NCBI RefSeq assembly: GCF_036499745.1
Contig: NZ_DASYDG010000023.1
Location: forward strand, 1 to 64,000
From: Pinirhizobacter sp036499745
GTDB taxonomy: Bacteria; Pseudomonadota; Gammaproteobacteria; Xanthomonadales; Rhodanobacteraceae
Length of the DNA: 64,000 nt
Direction of reading: 5' to 3'
The notes under the pieces were generated by a model. That model was not told the origin of the DNA. It saw nothing but the letters and a program-made list of their open reading frames with translations, and ran no database searches. Below are positions 37,625 through 45,160 of this stretch, piece by piece; position 1 is the stretch's first letter; each line of letters opens with the position of its first letter. The translations under genes were made by a program, and so were the position numbers.

Positions 37625-37652
37625 GCCGGCAAGCAGGAAGCCGCTTGCCGGC
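37625..37652. repeat. Hairpin downstream of the Sel1-like gene
   Basis: GCCGGCAAGC (37625-37634) and GCTTGCCGGC (37643-37652) form a perfect 10-bp stem. No T run follows on the minus strand, so it may stabilise or loosely terminate the transcript. Confidence 0.55.
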
Positions 37653-37660
37653 CGTGAAGC

Positions 37661-38446
37661 CTACCGTCCCTTGCCGGCGGCCGGCGCTGCCGCGGCGGAG
37701 CGTGCCGGCGCGCTTGTCTGGCGTACCGCCGGGCTGAATGAGCGGGCCCCGTAGGCCGGGGCATCGTAGTAGTGCCGGTACCCATTGCCATGCATGTCGA
37801 TCGGGAACGGCAACGCATGCCCGAAGTCCTGCGGGCCAAGTTCCGCGACGAGGTCGGAGTTGTCGTAGTCGGCGTAGATATTCCACACGTTGGCGTAATA
37901 CGTGTAGGTATTGCCGGTGGACCCGGCGGACAGGTGGCGCAATTCGCGGTGCAGGCGGGTCTTGGCCCGCTTAAGGGCCACGGCATCGGCATACTTCACT
38001 TTCAGCTTTTGCATTTCCTGCCATCCCTGCTGACGCTCGGCCTCGGTGGCATGCTCGATCGCCGAACGTTGGGTGGCCGCGTAGACTGGCGTCTTGCGCT
38101 CGGCGGCAAGGGTAAGCCATGCCAGTCCCAACGGACGGTTCTTCGGCAGCTGGTCGCCGTTGAAATAGGCCACGCCCAATGCGTACTGGGCTCGCTTGCT
38201 GCCCCAGGACGCCGCTTCCTGCAGGTTGTAGAGCGCCGCATTCCGGTTACCGTCCCAGAAAGAGCGAACGCCTTCGCAGAAGTAGTAGTTGCCAGGAAGC
38301 ATGCGTTCGAGCCCATCGGGGCAGGGCTGCTGGTCCATGGCGGCGTTTTTTTCCTGGCCTGGAAGAGGCTTGGGTTCCTCACCTGCCATGGCGGTCATGC
38401 CGACACCGGAAAGCGCAAGTGCAATGACAAGACTGATTCGTTTCAT
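37661..38446 (-). CDS. Secreted Sel1-like/TPR repeat protein
   Basis: A 261-residue exported protein. Signal peptide 1-21 (MTAMA-GE). Residues about 70-130 contain Sel1-like repeats (AALYNLQEAASWGSKRAQYALGVAY and the NRPLGLAWLTLAA unit). The C-terminal half is Tyr/Asn-rich then Ala/Ser-rich and probably disordered. Sel1 repeats mediate protein-protein contacts. The ATG at 38446 follows GGAGGAAG. Exact role unknown. Confidence 0.8.
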   Translation of the reverse strand: MKRISLVIALALSGVGMTAMAGEEPKPLPGQEKNAAMDQQPCPDGLERMLPGNYYFCEGVRSFWDGNRNAALYNLQEAASWGSKRAQYALGVAYFNGDQLPKNRPLGLAWLTLAAERKTPVYAATQRSAIEHATEAERQQGWQEMQKLKVKYADAVALKRAKTRLHRELRHLSAGSTGNTYTYYANVWNIYADYDNSDLVAELGPQDFGHALPFPIDMHGNGYRHYYDAPAYGARSFSPAVRQTSAPARSAAAAPAAGKGR

Positions 38447-38482
38447 GACTTCCTCCATTGCTCCCCCGAGCTGGGCTAGATC

Positions 38483-38554
38483 TTACGCCTGCTTTGCGGC
38501 GGCGCGGATGAAGCTCATTTCATCCAGGAAGTTGCCGGAAAGGCGCAGGGCCAT
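38483..38554 (-). CDS. Putative 23-residue peptide with GNFLDEMSFIR motif (copy B)
   Basis: A 23-codon frame starting ATG after GGAGGA (11 bases away) and ending TAA, 26 bp downstream of bioC. It encodes an amphipathic peptide with core GNFLDEMSFIR followed by AAAKQA. The core recurs at 8878-8910 with silent codon differences, including different Ser codon families, which suggests selection on the peptide. It could be the last gene of the biotin operon or independent. No known family is recognised; the gene call rests mainly on the second copy. Confidence 0.4.
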   Translation of the reverse strand: MALRLSGNFLDEMSFIRAAAKQA

Positions 38555-38580
38555 GCTCGAAACATCCTCCGCGGGGCGCG

Positions 38581-39465
38581 TTATTCGCGTGGCCTCCGCG
38601 AGCCGCGGAGCTTGTCGATCGGGAAACTCGCCACTTCGCCGCCGGCGCTGGCCCGGGCCTGGCCGTCGGGAGCGCCCCACGCGTGCGCCGTGACCACTTC
38701 CCAGGTAGCCGGGATACGGCCATCCACGCGCAAGGCCTCGTAGCGCTCGAGCATGCGCCGATAGTGCCCCTTGCCGGTGAGTCCGCGCTGGCGTGATGCA
38801 TCGGCGTTGGTGGCACCGAGGCCTTTGAGGTCCTTCATCAGGCCGGTGGGGTCGGCGTAGGTGAGGGTGTATCGCTCCACACTGAGCACCGGGTCCTTGA
38901 AGCCTGCCGAAAGCATGGCATCGCCGACATCGTGCATGTCCAGGAAGCGGGCCACATGAGGCTGCCCGTCGCTTTCGGCCCACGCCTGGCGCAACTCCTT
39001 GAGCGTGTCCGGTCCAAAGGTGGTAAAGGCGAAGAAGCCACCCGGACGCACCACACGCACGCATTCGGCGAAGAGCCGCGGAAGATCCTCGCACCACTGG
39101 AAGCACAGGTTCGAATGCAGCAGGTCGACGCTGCGGTCGTGCACGGGCAACGCATGGGCATCGGCGCAGACGCGGCCGAAGGGTTTGAGCCATCCGGAGT
39201 GGGACTTCGCCTGCCGCAGCATCGGCAGTGACAGGTCGATGGCCACGACCTGTGCCTTGCCATAGGCTTTCTTGAGGAGCGCCGTGCCCCGACCGGTACC
39301 CGCGCCGACATCGACGATGCGTTCGGGCGTTTCGGTAAAGAACGCCAGCCGCTCGAGCAGGCCCTGCTGCACTTCGCGTTGCAACACATCGTGTTCTTCA
39401 TAGGTAGCCGCCGCCCGCGAGAAACTGCGTTGCACCTGGCGGTGGTCGAAATGGAAGTCGCTCAT
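38581..39465 (-). CDS. bioC: Malonyl-ACP O-methyltransferase BioC
   Basis: A 294-residue SAM-dependent methyltransferase with motif I IVDVGAGTGRG and the post-motif ADAHALPVHDRSVDLLHSN. BioC methylates malonyl-ACP so that it can enter fatty-acid elongation to the pimeloyl moiety. The ATG at 39465 overlaps the bioH stop as ATGA. The last ~30 residues (DKLRGSRRPRE) are basic. It is the final enzyme gene of the biotin operon. Confidence 0.93.
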   Translation of the reverse strand: MSDFHFDHRQVQRSFSRAAATYEEHDVLQREVQQGLLERLAFFTETPERIVDVGAGTGRGTALLKKAYGKAQVVAIDLSLPMLRQAKSHSGWLKPFGRVCADAHALPVHDRSVDLLHSNLCFQWCEDLPRLFAECVRVVRPGGFFAFTTFGPDTLKELRQAWAESDGQPHVARFLDMHDVGDAMLSAGFKDPVLSVERYTLTYADPTGLMKDLKGLGATNADASRQRGLTGKGHYRRMLERYEALRVDGRIPATWEVVTAHAWGAPDGQARASAGGEVASFPIDKLRGSRRPRE

Positions 39466-40235
39466 GGCAGTGTGTCGATGAAGGTCGTGATGGCGGAGGC
39501 AACAACGTCGGCGTGGCCGATGAAGGGGGCGTGCCCCGCATGGGGGATATCGATGAAGCTGCCGCCACATAACGCCGCGGACGCCTGCATGGCGGCAGGA
39601 TGGATCACGCGGTCGCGATGGCCGGCAAGCCAGAGGCTCGGGGGTTTAAGCATGGGCAAGCGCCCGCGCAGATCGGTGTTTTCGAGCAGGGCGATGCCTT
39701 CCATCAGCACGCGGGCATCGGGTTCGCCGCGTGAGAACACCAGTTCACGCAGGTGGCGTGCCTCGCCGCGCGGATCGCCGCTGCCCATGGCTTCCAGGGC
39801 GATGAAACGTTCCAGCGTGGCGTGGTAATCGCCGGCCAGGTCGCTGGCCAGTTGGCGCACAAGGGCTGGATCGCTGCCGTGGGGCCAGTCGTCGGCACGG
39901 ACGAAGCGCGGGGAGGTATCGACCATCACCAGCGTCGTCACTTGCCCGGGCAGGTCAAGCGCGGCGGTCAGCGCGACCAGTCCGCCCATCGACCATCCCA
40001 GCCACGCTGCTGGCGGCGTGGCCGAAGCCACCGCGCGCGCGATCGCCAGCGGCTCGAGCGGCAGCAAGGACGAGCGGGAGCGGCCGTGGCCGGGAAGATC
40101 CACGACGTACATCGTGAAACGGTCACGCAAACGCTCGACCAGTGAATCGAACACGCCGCCGTGCATCGCCCAGCCGTGCAGCATGACCAGCGACGTAGGT
40201 CCCCGGCCCTGGACATCGATGGAAAGCTTGCTCAC
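39462..40235 (-). CDS. bioH: Pimeloyl-ACP methyl ester carboxylesterase BioH
   Basis: A 257-residue alpha/beta hydrolase that removes the methyl group from pimeloyl-ACP methyl ester. Oxyanion LHGW (19-22), nucleophile S82 in GWSMGG, and HAGHAPF with the catalytic His near the C-terminus. It starts with GTG at 40235, overlapping the trhO stop as GTGA; no ATG is near the conserved N-terminus. It is coupled to bioC downstream. Confidence 0.93.
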   Translation of the reverse strand: MSKLSIDVQGRGPTSLVMLHGWAMHGGVFDSLVERLRDRFTMYVVDLPGHGRSRSSLLPLEPLAIARAVASATPPAAWLGWSMGGLVALTAALDLPGQVTTLVMVDTSPRFVRADDWPHGSDPALVRQLASDLAGDYHATLERFIALEAMGSGDPRGEARHLRELVFSRGEPDARVLMEGIALLENTDLRGRLPMLKPPSLWLAGHRDRVIHPAAMQASAALCGGSFIDIPHAGHAPFIGHADVVASAITTFIDTLP

Positions 40236-40969
40236 GCCTTGGTCGCCGGCCGGAGCGATGGATCCAGTGCGATGCGGTCGTCGAAGACGAAACATTCGCC
40301 ATTGAAATGCACGCCGCCGACTTCCTCGAAGTATTTCAGGATGCCACCTTCAAGCTGGTAGACATGGTCGATGCCGATATCCTGCATGTGGATGGCGGCT
40401 TTCTCGCAGCGGATGCCGCCGGTGCAGAACGATACGACCGTCTTGCCGGTGAAACGCCCCCGGTCGGCGGCAACCGCTTCGGGGAAATCACCGAAGCTCG
40501 CCAGCCGGTAGTCGACCACATGGCTGAAGGTGCCCTGGTCCACTTCGAAATCGTTTCGGGTATCGAGCATCACCACTTCACGCCCGTCGTCGTCGCGTCC
40601 GGTATCGAGCCAGCGGGCGAGCGTTGCCGGGGGCACCGAGGGTGCACGCCCAAGTTCCGGCCGCACCAGCGGATGGCGCATGGTGATGATTTCCTTCTTC
40701 AGGCGCACGCGCATGCGCCTGAAGGGTGGCAGCGCCGAATGGCTTTCCTTCGGTGCAATGTCGGCGAAGCGCGGATCGGCATGCAGGAAGACCATGAACG
40801 CGTCGACCGCCTCGCGGGGGCCGGCCAGGAACAGGTTGATGCCTTCCGGCGCCACCAGGATCGTGCCCATGAGTGCCAGCGCCGTGCATTGTTCGAGCAG
40901 GCGGTCACGCAAGGCCGGTGCATCGTCGATGCCGACGAACTTGTAAGCGGAGATATTGAGCGTGGACAT
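40232..40969 (-). CDS. trhO: tRNA U34 hydroxylase TrhO (rhodanese-like)
   Basis: A 245-residue YceA/TrhO protein: an N-terminal acylphosphatase-like part (GTILVAPEGINLFLAGP) and a rhodanese domain with active loop CTGGIRCEKA (C182). TrhO makes 5-hydroxyuridine at U34 of some tRNAs with oxygen. It lies inside the biotin operon, overlapping bioH by 4 bp and 6 bp after bioF, although it has no known part in biotin synthesis; the sequence shows no sulfur-donor features that would link it to BioB. Confidence 0.92.
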   Translation of the reverse strand: MSTLNISAYKFVGIDDAPALRDRLLEQCTALALMGTILVAPEGINLFLAGPREAVDAFMVFLHADPRFADIAPKESHSALPPFRRMRVRLKKEIITMRHPLVRPELGRAPSVPPATLARWLDTGRDDDGREVVMLDTRNDFEVDQGTFSHVVDYRLASFGDFPEAVAADRGRFTGKTVVSFCTGGIRCEKAAIHMQDIGIDHVYQLEGGILKYFEEVGGVHFNGECFVFDDRIALDPSLRPATKA

Positions 40970-40975
40970 GACCGC

Positions 40976-42166
40976 CTATTGTACCGCGTGGCCCCGTGCG
41001 GCCCCGGGCACGGCCCGTTCCAATGCATCGAGCAGGCGATCGACGTCCGATGGCTCGTGCAGGGCCGAAAACGTCAGGCGCAGCCGGGCTTTGCCTGCAG
41101 GCACGGTGGGTGGCCGGATGGCCGTGGCAAGGATACCGTCCGCCGCAAGTGCAGCGGCCACGCCGCTGGCGAGGGTCGCCTCGCCCAGGATCAGCGGCTG
41201 GATCGGCGTAGCCGACGGCAGCAATGTCAGGCCCAGTTGACCAGCACCGGCCCGGAACCGCGAAACGAGGCTCGCAAGCCTGGCGCGGCGGTCGTCGGCA
41301 GCCTGGGCGAGGCCAACCGCCACCCGGCTGGCCGCGGCCAGCGCCGGAGGCATGGCCGTGGTGTAGATATAAGTGCGAGCAAATTGCACCAGCCCATCGA
41401 TCAGGCTGGCGCTTCCGGCCACGAACGCACCGGAGGTGCCCAGGGCCTTGCCCAGCGTGCCCATCAGCACCGGGACGTCAGTCGCGTCCAGCTTCGCCGC
41501 GGCGACACTGCCGGCCCCGTGTTGGCCGACCACGCCCAGGCCATGGGCGTCATCCACATGCAGCAAGGCGCCTTCGCCACGGCAAATGCCGGCCAGTTCC
41601 ACCAGTGGTGCGATATCACCGTCCATGCTGAATACACCATCGGTCGACACCAGCGCCGCCTGGGCGGAGCGCAGGGCCAGTTGCCGCGCCGCCCCGTCGG
41701 CATCGCCATGGGGATACCGCCGAAGTTCGGCGCCCACGGCGCGCGCGCCATCGATCAGGCTGGCATGGTTCAGGCGGTCCTGGATCGATATCGATCCGGC
41801 GACGGAACCCAGCAACACCTGCATCACGCCGGCGTTGGCCATCATGCCTGTGGAAAACAACAACGCTTTCTCGCGTCCGGTCCAGGCCGCCAGGGCTTCC
41901 TCGAGCGCCGCGTGTTCACGCGTATGCCCGTTGACCAGGTGTGCGGCACCCGAGCCCGCCTGGATCGCGCGAGTGAGCGCGGCAACCACATCCGGGTGAT
42001 GGGCCAGGCCCAGGTAGTCGTTGCTGCCGAATATCAGGTAACGGCGCCCCTCGACCATGGCATGCCGTCCGTCGCCGGCATCGACCGTGCGCAGGCGCCG
42101 ATAAAGGCCGTCCGCTTCCCGCTTGCTGGCCGCCGCCGCCAGTGCAGCCAGCAGCGAAGGCCTCAC
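40976..42166 (-). CDS. bioF: 8-amino-7-oxononanoate synthase BioF
   Basis: A 396-residue PLP enzyme joining pimeloyl-ACP and alanine. Aminotransferase-class II features: FGSNDYLGLA (46-55), DDAHG (205-209) and Schiff-base K240 in GTLGKALG. The GTG at 42166 overlaps the bioB stop (GTGA); the in-frame region further upstream is a shadow of bioB. Length is typical. Confidence 0.95.
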   Translation of the reverse strand: MRPSLLAALAAAASKREADGLYRRLRTVDAGDGRHAMVEGRRYLIFGSNDYLGLAHHPDVVAALTRAIQAGSGAAHLVNGHTREHAALEEALAAWTGREKALLFSTGMMANAGVMQVLLGSVAGSISIQDRLNHASLIDGARAVGAELRRYPHGDADGAARQLALRSAQAALVSTDGVFSMDGDIAPLVELAGICRGEGALLHVDDAHGLGVVGQHGAGSVAAAKLDATDVPVLMGTLGKALGTSGAFVAGSASLIDGLVQFARTYIYTTAMPPALAAASRVAVGLAQAADDRRARLASLVSRFRAGAGQLGLTLLPSATPIQPLILGEATLASGVAAALAADGILATAIRPPTVPAGKARLRLTFSALHEPSDVDRLLDALERAVPGAARGHAVQ

Positions 42167-43167
42167 GCGGCGCAGGGTTCGACGATATCGGCGTGCACGG
42201 TACTGGTGTCGGCGGCGATGTCCATCGCATGGATGCCCAGCCGCTTGAACAACTGGCGGTCGTGTTCGACGTCGGGATTGCCGGTGGTCAACAGCTTCTC
42301 GCCGTAGAAGATCGAATTCGCCCCGGCGTGGAAGCAAAGCGCCTGCACGGCATCGTCCATCTGCTGGCGTCCGGCCGACAAACGCACCATCGAAGCCGGC
42401 ATCAGGATCCGCGCTACCGCGATGGTGCGCACGAAGTCGAACGGATCCAGCGGCGCGGCATCGGCCAGCGGCGTGCCCGGTACCCGCACCAGCTGGTTGA
42501 TCGGCACCGATTCGGGGTGCTGGGGCAGGTTGGCCAACGCCTGCAGCAGGCCAGACCGGCCGTCAGGCGACTCGCCCATGCCGACGATGCCGCCGCAGCA
42601 GGTTCGAAGGCCCGCGTCGCGCACGTGGCCGAGCGTATCCAGGCGATCCTGGTAGTCGCGCGTGTGGATGATCTCGCCGTAGAACTCCGGCGCGGTGTCC
42701 AGGTTGTGGTTGTAGTAGTCCAGCCCGGCATCCTTCAGTGCGGATGCCTGCGGACCGGTGAGCATGCCCAGGGTGGCGCAGGTTTCCAGGCCCAGCGCCT
42801 TTACCGCGGTGACGATCTGCGCCACCTTTTCCACATCGCGATCCTTCGGTGCACGCCAGGCGGCGCCCATGCAGAAGCGGCTGGCGCCGGCCTCGCGGGC
42901 GGCTATCGCCCGCGCCACCACGGCATCCACGCTCATCAGTTTTTCGGCCTTCACCCCCGTGTCGTAACGCTGGGCCTGCGGACAATAGGCGCAGTCCTCC
43001 GGGCAGCCGCCGGTCTTGATCGACAGCAAGGTGGATACCTGCACCGCCTGGGGGTCGTGATGCTCGCGATGAACGAGGTGGGCGCGATGGAGCAGTTCGC
43101 CGAAGGGAAGATCGAACAACGCCTGGATTTCCTCGCGGGACCAGTCGTGGCGGAGGGTGGCAGGCAT
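42163..43167 (-). CDS. bioB: Biotin synthase BioB
   Basis: A 334-residue radical SAM enzyme with CPEDCAYC (C55, C59, C62) for the 4Fe-4S cluster and the further conserved cysteines and Arg of the 2Fe-2S site (GLETCATLG, GLRTCCGGIVGMGE). It inserts sulfur into dethiobiotin. It is the first gene of the operon; a BirA-type operator begins 52 bp upstream. Confidence 0.97.
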   Translation of the reverse strand: MPATLRHDWSREEIQALFDLPFGELLHRAHLVHREHHDPQAVQVSTLLSIKTGGCPEDCAYCPQAQRYDTGVKAEKLMSVDAVVARAIAAREAGASRFCMGAAWRAPKDRDVEKVAQIVTAVKALGLETCATLGMLTGPQASALKDAGLDYYNHNLDTAPEFYGEIIHTRDYQDRLDTLGHVRDAGLRTCCGGIVGMGESPDGRSGLLQALANLPQHPESVPINQLVRVPGTPLADAAPLDPFDFVRTIAVARILMPASMVRLSAGRQQMDDAVQALCFHAGANSIFYGEKLLTTGNPDVEHDRQLFKRLGIHAMDIAADTSTVHADIVEPCAA

Positions 43168-43218
43168 CGGCGACTCCGGGGGATGGGGAAAGGCGAAGTG
43201 TGGAAAGGGCGTGCCATT

Positions 43219-43911
43219 GTGTCAACCAACATAATCATCAGAAGGTTTACAGCGGTCCTCGACCGCCTGATTCCCGCCCGTTGCCTGCTTTGCGACGCGC
43301 CAGGCGACGGCATGGACCTGTGCATGGCGTGCCTGGCCGACATGGGCGCCAATCATCACGCCTGCCGGCGTTGCGGCCTGCCGGTCCCACCGAGCCTGTC
43401 GCTATGCAGCGGCTGTGTCCGCCAGCCACCCCCCTGGTCCGGCGCCTGGGTACCGTTCCGCTATGCATGGCCACTGGACCTCCTGGAAGCGCGGTTCAAG
43501 TTCCATGGCGATCTCGCGTGCGGACGGGTGCTGGCGTGGATGTGGTGCGCTGCCGAGCCGCCACCACAGTTGCCCGATGCGATCGTGCCGGTCCCCCTGC
43601 ATCGTTCCCGGCTTCGGACGCGTGGCTACAACCAGGCACTGGAACTGGCGCGACCGCTGGCCCGGCACCTGGGGTTACCCCTGGTCCCTTGCCTGGGGCG
43701 TTCGCGGCGCACCGTGGCCCAGACCGAACTCGACGCCCAGGCGCGACGCGGCAACCTGCGGGATGCCTTTTCCGTCGCAGGCCCAGTGCCTGCGCATGTG
43801 GCTGTCCTGGACGACGTGATGACCACCGGTGCCACCATGGAGGCCTGTACGCGAGCTTTGCTGGCAGCCGGCGCAACAACCGTCGATGCCTGGGCGCTGG
43901 CGCGCGCGTAA
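43219..43911 (+). CDS. comF: ComF-family phosphoribosyltransferase-like protein
   Basis: A 230-residue ComF/GntX protein: N-terminal zinc-binding cysteines (CLLCDAPGDGMDLCMACL and CRRCGLP...CSGC) and a C-terminal PRTase-like domain with VAVLDDVMTTGATM. ComF proteins are linked to competence and DNA uptake and comF is commonly next to bioB/bioH in gammaproteobacteria. The GTG start at 43219 gives the usual N-terminus, about 20 residues before the first cysteine; ATG 43185 is an alternative. The start lies within the BirA-type operator. Confidence 0.88.
   Translation: MSTNIIIRRFTAVLDRLIPARCLLCDAPGDGMDLCMACLADMGANHHACRRCGLPVPPSLSLCSGCVRQPPPWSGAWVPFRYAWPLDLLEARFKFHGDLACGRVLAWMWCAAEPPPQLPDAIVPVPLHRSRLRTRGYNQALELARPLARHLGLPLVPCLGRSRRTVAQTELDAQARRGNLRDAFSVAGPVPAHVAVLDDVMTTGATMEACTRALLAAGATTVDAWALARA
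43220..43251. promoter_or_regulatory. BirA-type biotin operator
   Basis: TGTCAACC-N16-GGTTTACA matches the BirA consensus TGTAAACC-N(14-16)-GGTTTACA at 15 of 16 half-site positions and has the spacer length of the E. coli bio operator. It lies between the divergent bioB and comF. On the minus strand it overlaps TTGACA (43223-43218), a possible -35 of the bioB promoter. BirA binding would repress bioB and probably affect comF. Confidence 0.8.
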
Positions 43912-43915
43912 GGGG

Positions 43916-44947
43916 CTACTTCAGGGCCAGCGCCAGCACAATGCCCACCCACAACACCAGACCCACCCAGTTGTTGTGGCGGAAGGCGGCAAGGCACGCC
44001 AGGCGCTCACGGCCGCGGGTGAGCCATTGCTGCCAGCCGAACAGGCCGCACGTGGCAACGATCGACAGCCAGTAGGGCCAGCCCAGCGAGGCACGCGTAC
44101 CCACCATCACCATGGCCAGTACGAACGTGCCCATCAGGATCCACAGGATGGCCAGGTCCGCATCGCCGAAGAGGATCGCGGTGGACTTCGCGCCCACCTT
44201 GATGTCGTCTTCGCGGTCGACCATGGCGTATTGGGTGTCGTACATCGTCGACCACACGATATTGGCCAGGAACAGCAACCATGCCACCGGCGGCACCGTG
44301 TTGGTGACCGCGGCGAAGGCCATCGGGATCGACCAGCCGAAGGCAGCGCCCAGCACCACCTGCGGCAGGTTGGTATAGCGCTTGGTAAAGGGATAGATCG
44401 CCGCCAGCGCGGCGCCGGCGAACGACAGGTAGATGGTAAGCCGGTTGGTGAAGAGCACCAGCACGAACGACGCCAGCAGCAGCACGCCGAACACGGCCAG
44501 CGCTTCACGTGGTGTTACCCGCCCCGTGGCCAGCGGCCGCCCGGCGGTGCGCGCCACGTGCGGATCGAGCTTGCGATCGGCGAAGTCGTTGATGGCGCAG
44601 CCCGCCGCGCGCATGAAGAACACGCCCAGGGTAAAGATGACCCAGGGCCCGAAGGGCGGGAAGTCACCGGCGGCGATCCATAGTGCCCACCAGGTGGGCC
44701 AAAGCAATAGCAGCGCGCCGATCGGCCGGTCCATCCGGGTGAGTACCAGATAATCCCGGGCCTTCCCGCGCCATGCGGGGGGCAGGCGGGAAAGCAGCCA
44801 GTCGACCACCTTCGATGCACCCGCAGTAGCGTCCGCCGGACGTGCAGACGGCGGTGCCGCGGCGGCTGGCGCCTTGCGGGCCGGGGCTTTCCTGGTGGCG
44901 GCGGTCGCGGGGCGACGGCGCGGTTTGCGCGGCGGACTCATCGGCAT
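43916..44947 (-). CDS. ubiA: 4-hydroxybenzoate polyprenyltransferase UbiA
   Basis: A 343-residue integral membrane prenyltransferase of ubiquinone synthesis. First Asp-rich motif NDFADRKLD (N120, D121, D124, D128) and second motif YDTQYAMVDREDD, with eight to nine hydrophobic helices. It has an unusual ~45-residue Arg/Lys/Ala/Pro-rich N-terminal extension before the conserved part; a start at 44941 differs by two residues. It converges on comF with 4 bp between stops. Confidence 0.93.
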   Translation of the reverse strand: MPMSPPRKPRRRPATAATRKAPARKAPAAAAPPSARPADATAGASKVVDWLLSRLPPAWRGKARDYLVLTRMDRPIGALLLLWPTWWALWIAAGDFPPFGPWVIFTLGVFFMRAAGCAINDFADRKLDPHVARTAGRPLATGRVTPREALAVFGVLLLASFVLVLFTNRLTIYLSFAGAALAAIYPFTKRYTNLPQVVLGAAFGWSIPMAFAAVTNTVPPVAWLLFLANIVWSTMYDTQYAMVDREDDIKVGAKSTAILFGDADLAILWILMGTFVLAMVMVGTRASLGWPYWLSIVATCGLFGWQQWLTRGRERLACLAAFRHNNWVGLVLWVGIVLALALK

Positions 44948-44980
44948 GAGTCTAGCGCCGCGCGATGTCCCGGTTAAGCG

Positions 44981-45133
44981 TCAGATCTCATCTTCATCTA
45001 CTTCTTCATCGCCTACATCCGGATCGGCGTCGTGTTCGGGCTTGTAGTGGCCGGGCTCCCGCATGTCGCCGTCGGGGCGTTCCTTGCCGGGTTCGGCGAT
45101 GGGTGGCTGGGGGTTCATGGGGTTGTTGGGCAT
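44981..45133 (-). CDS. Small acidic proline-rich protein, 50 residues
   Basis: A 50-residue low-complexity protein: N-terminal half Pro/Asn-rich (PNNPMNPQPPIAEPGKERPD), C-terminal half strongly acidic (DADPDVGDEEVDEDEI), predicted disordered. The start follows AAGGAATTTCCC. No terminator-like or regulatory signal is obvious and the family is not recognised. The open frame and ribosome site support expression. Confidence 0.55.
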   Translation of the reverse strand: MPNNPMNPQPPIAEPGKERPDGDMREPGHYKPEHDADPDVGDEEVDEDEI

Positions 45134-45160
45134 GGGAAATTCCTTACATGGACAGACGCT

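Noticed and set aside
40307..42307. 666-codon plus-strand frame over trhO and bioF
   Set aside because: Antisense shadow; both minus-strand genes have intact catalytic motifs.
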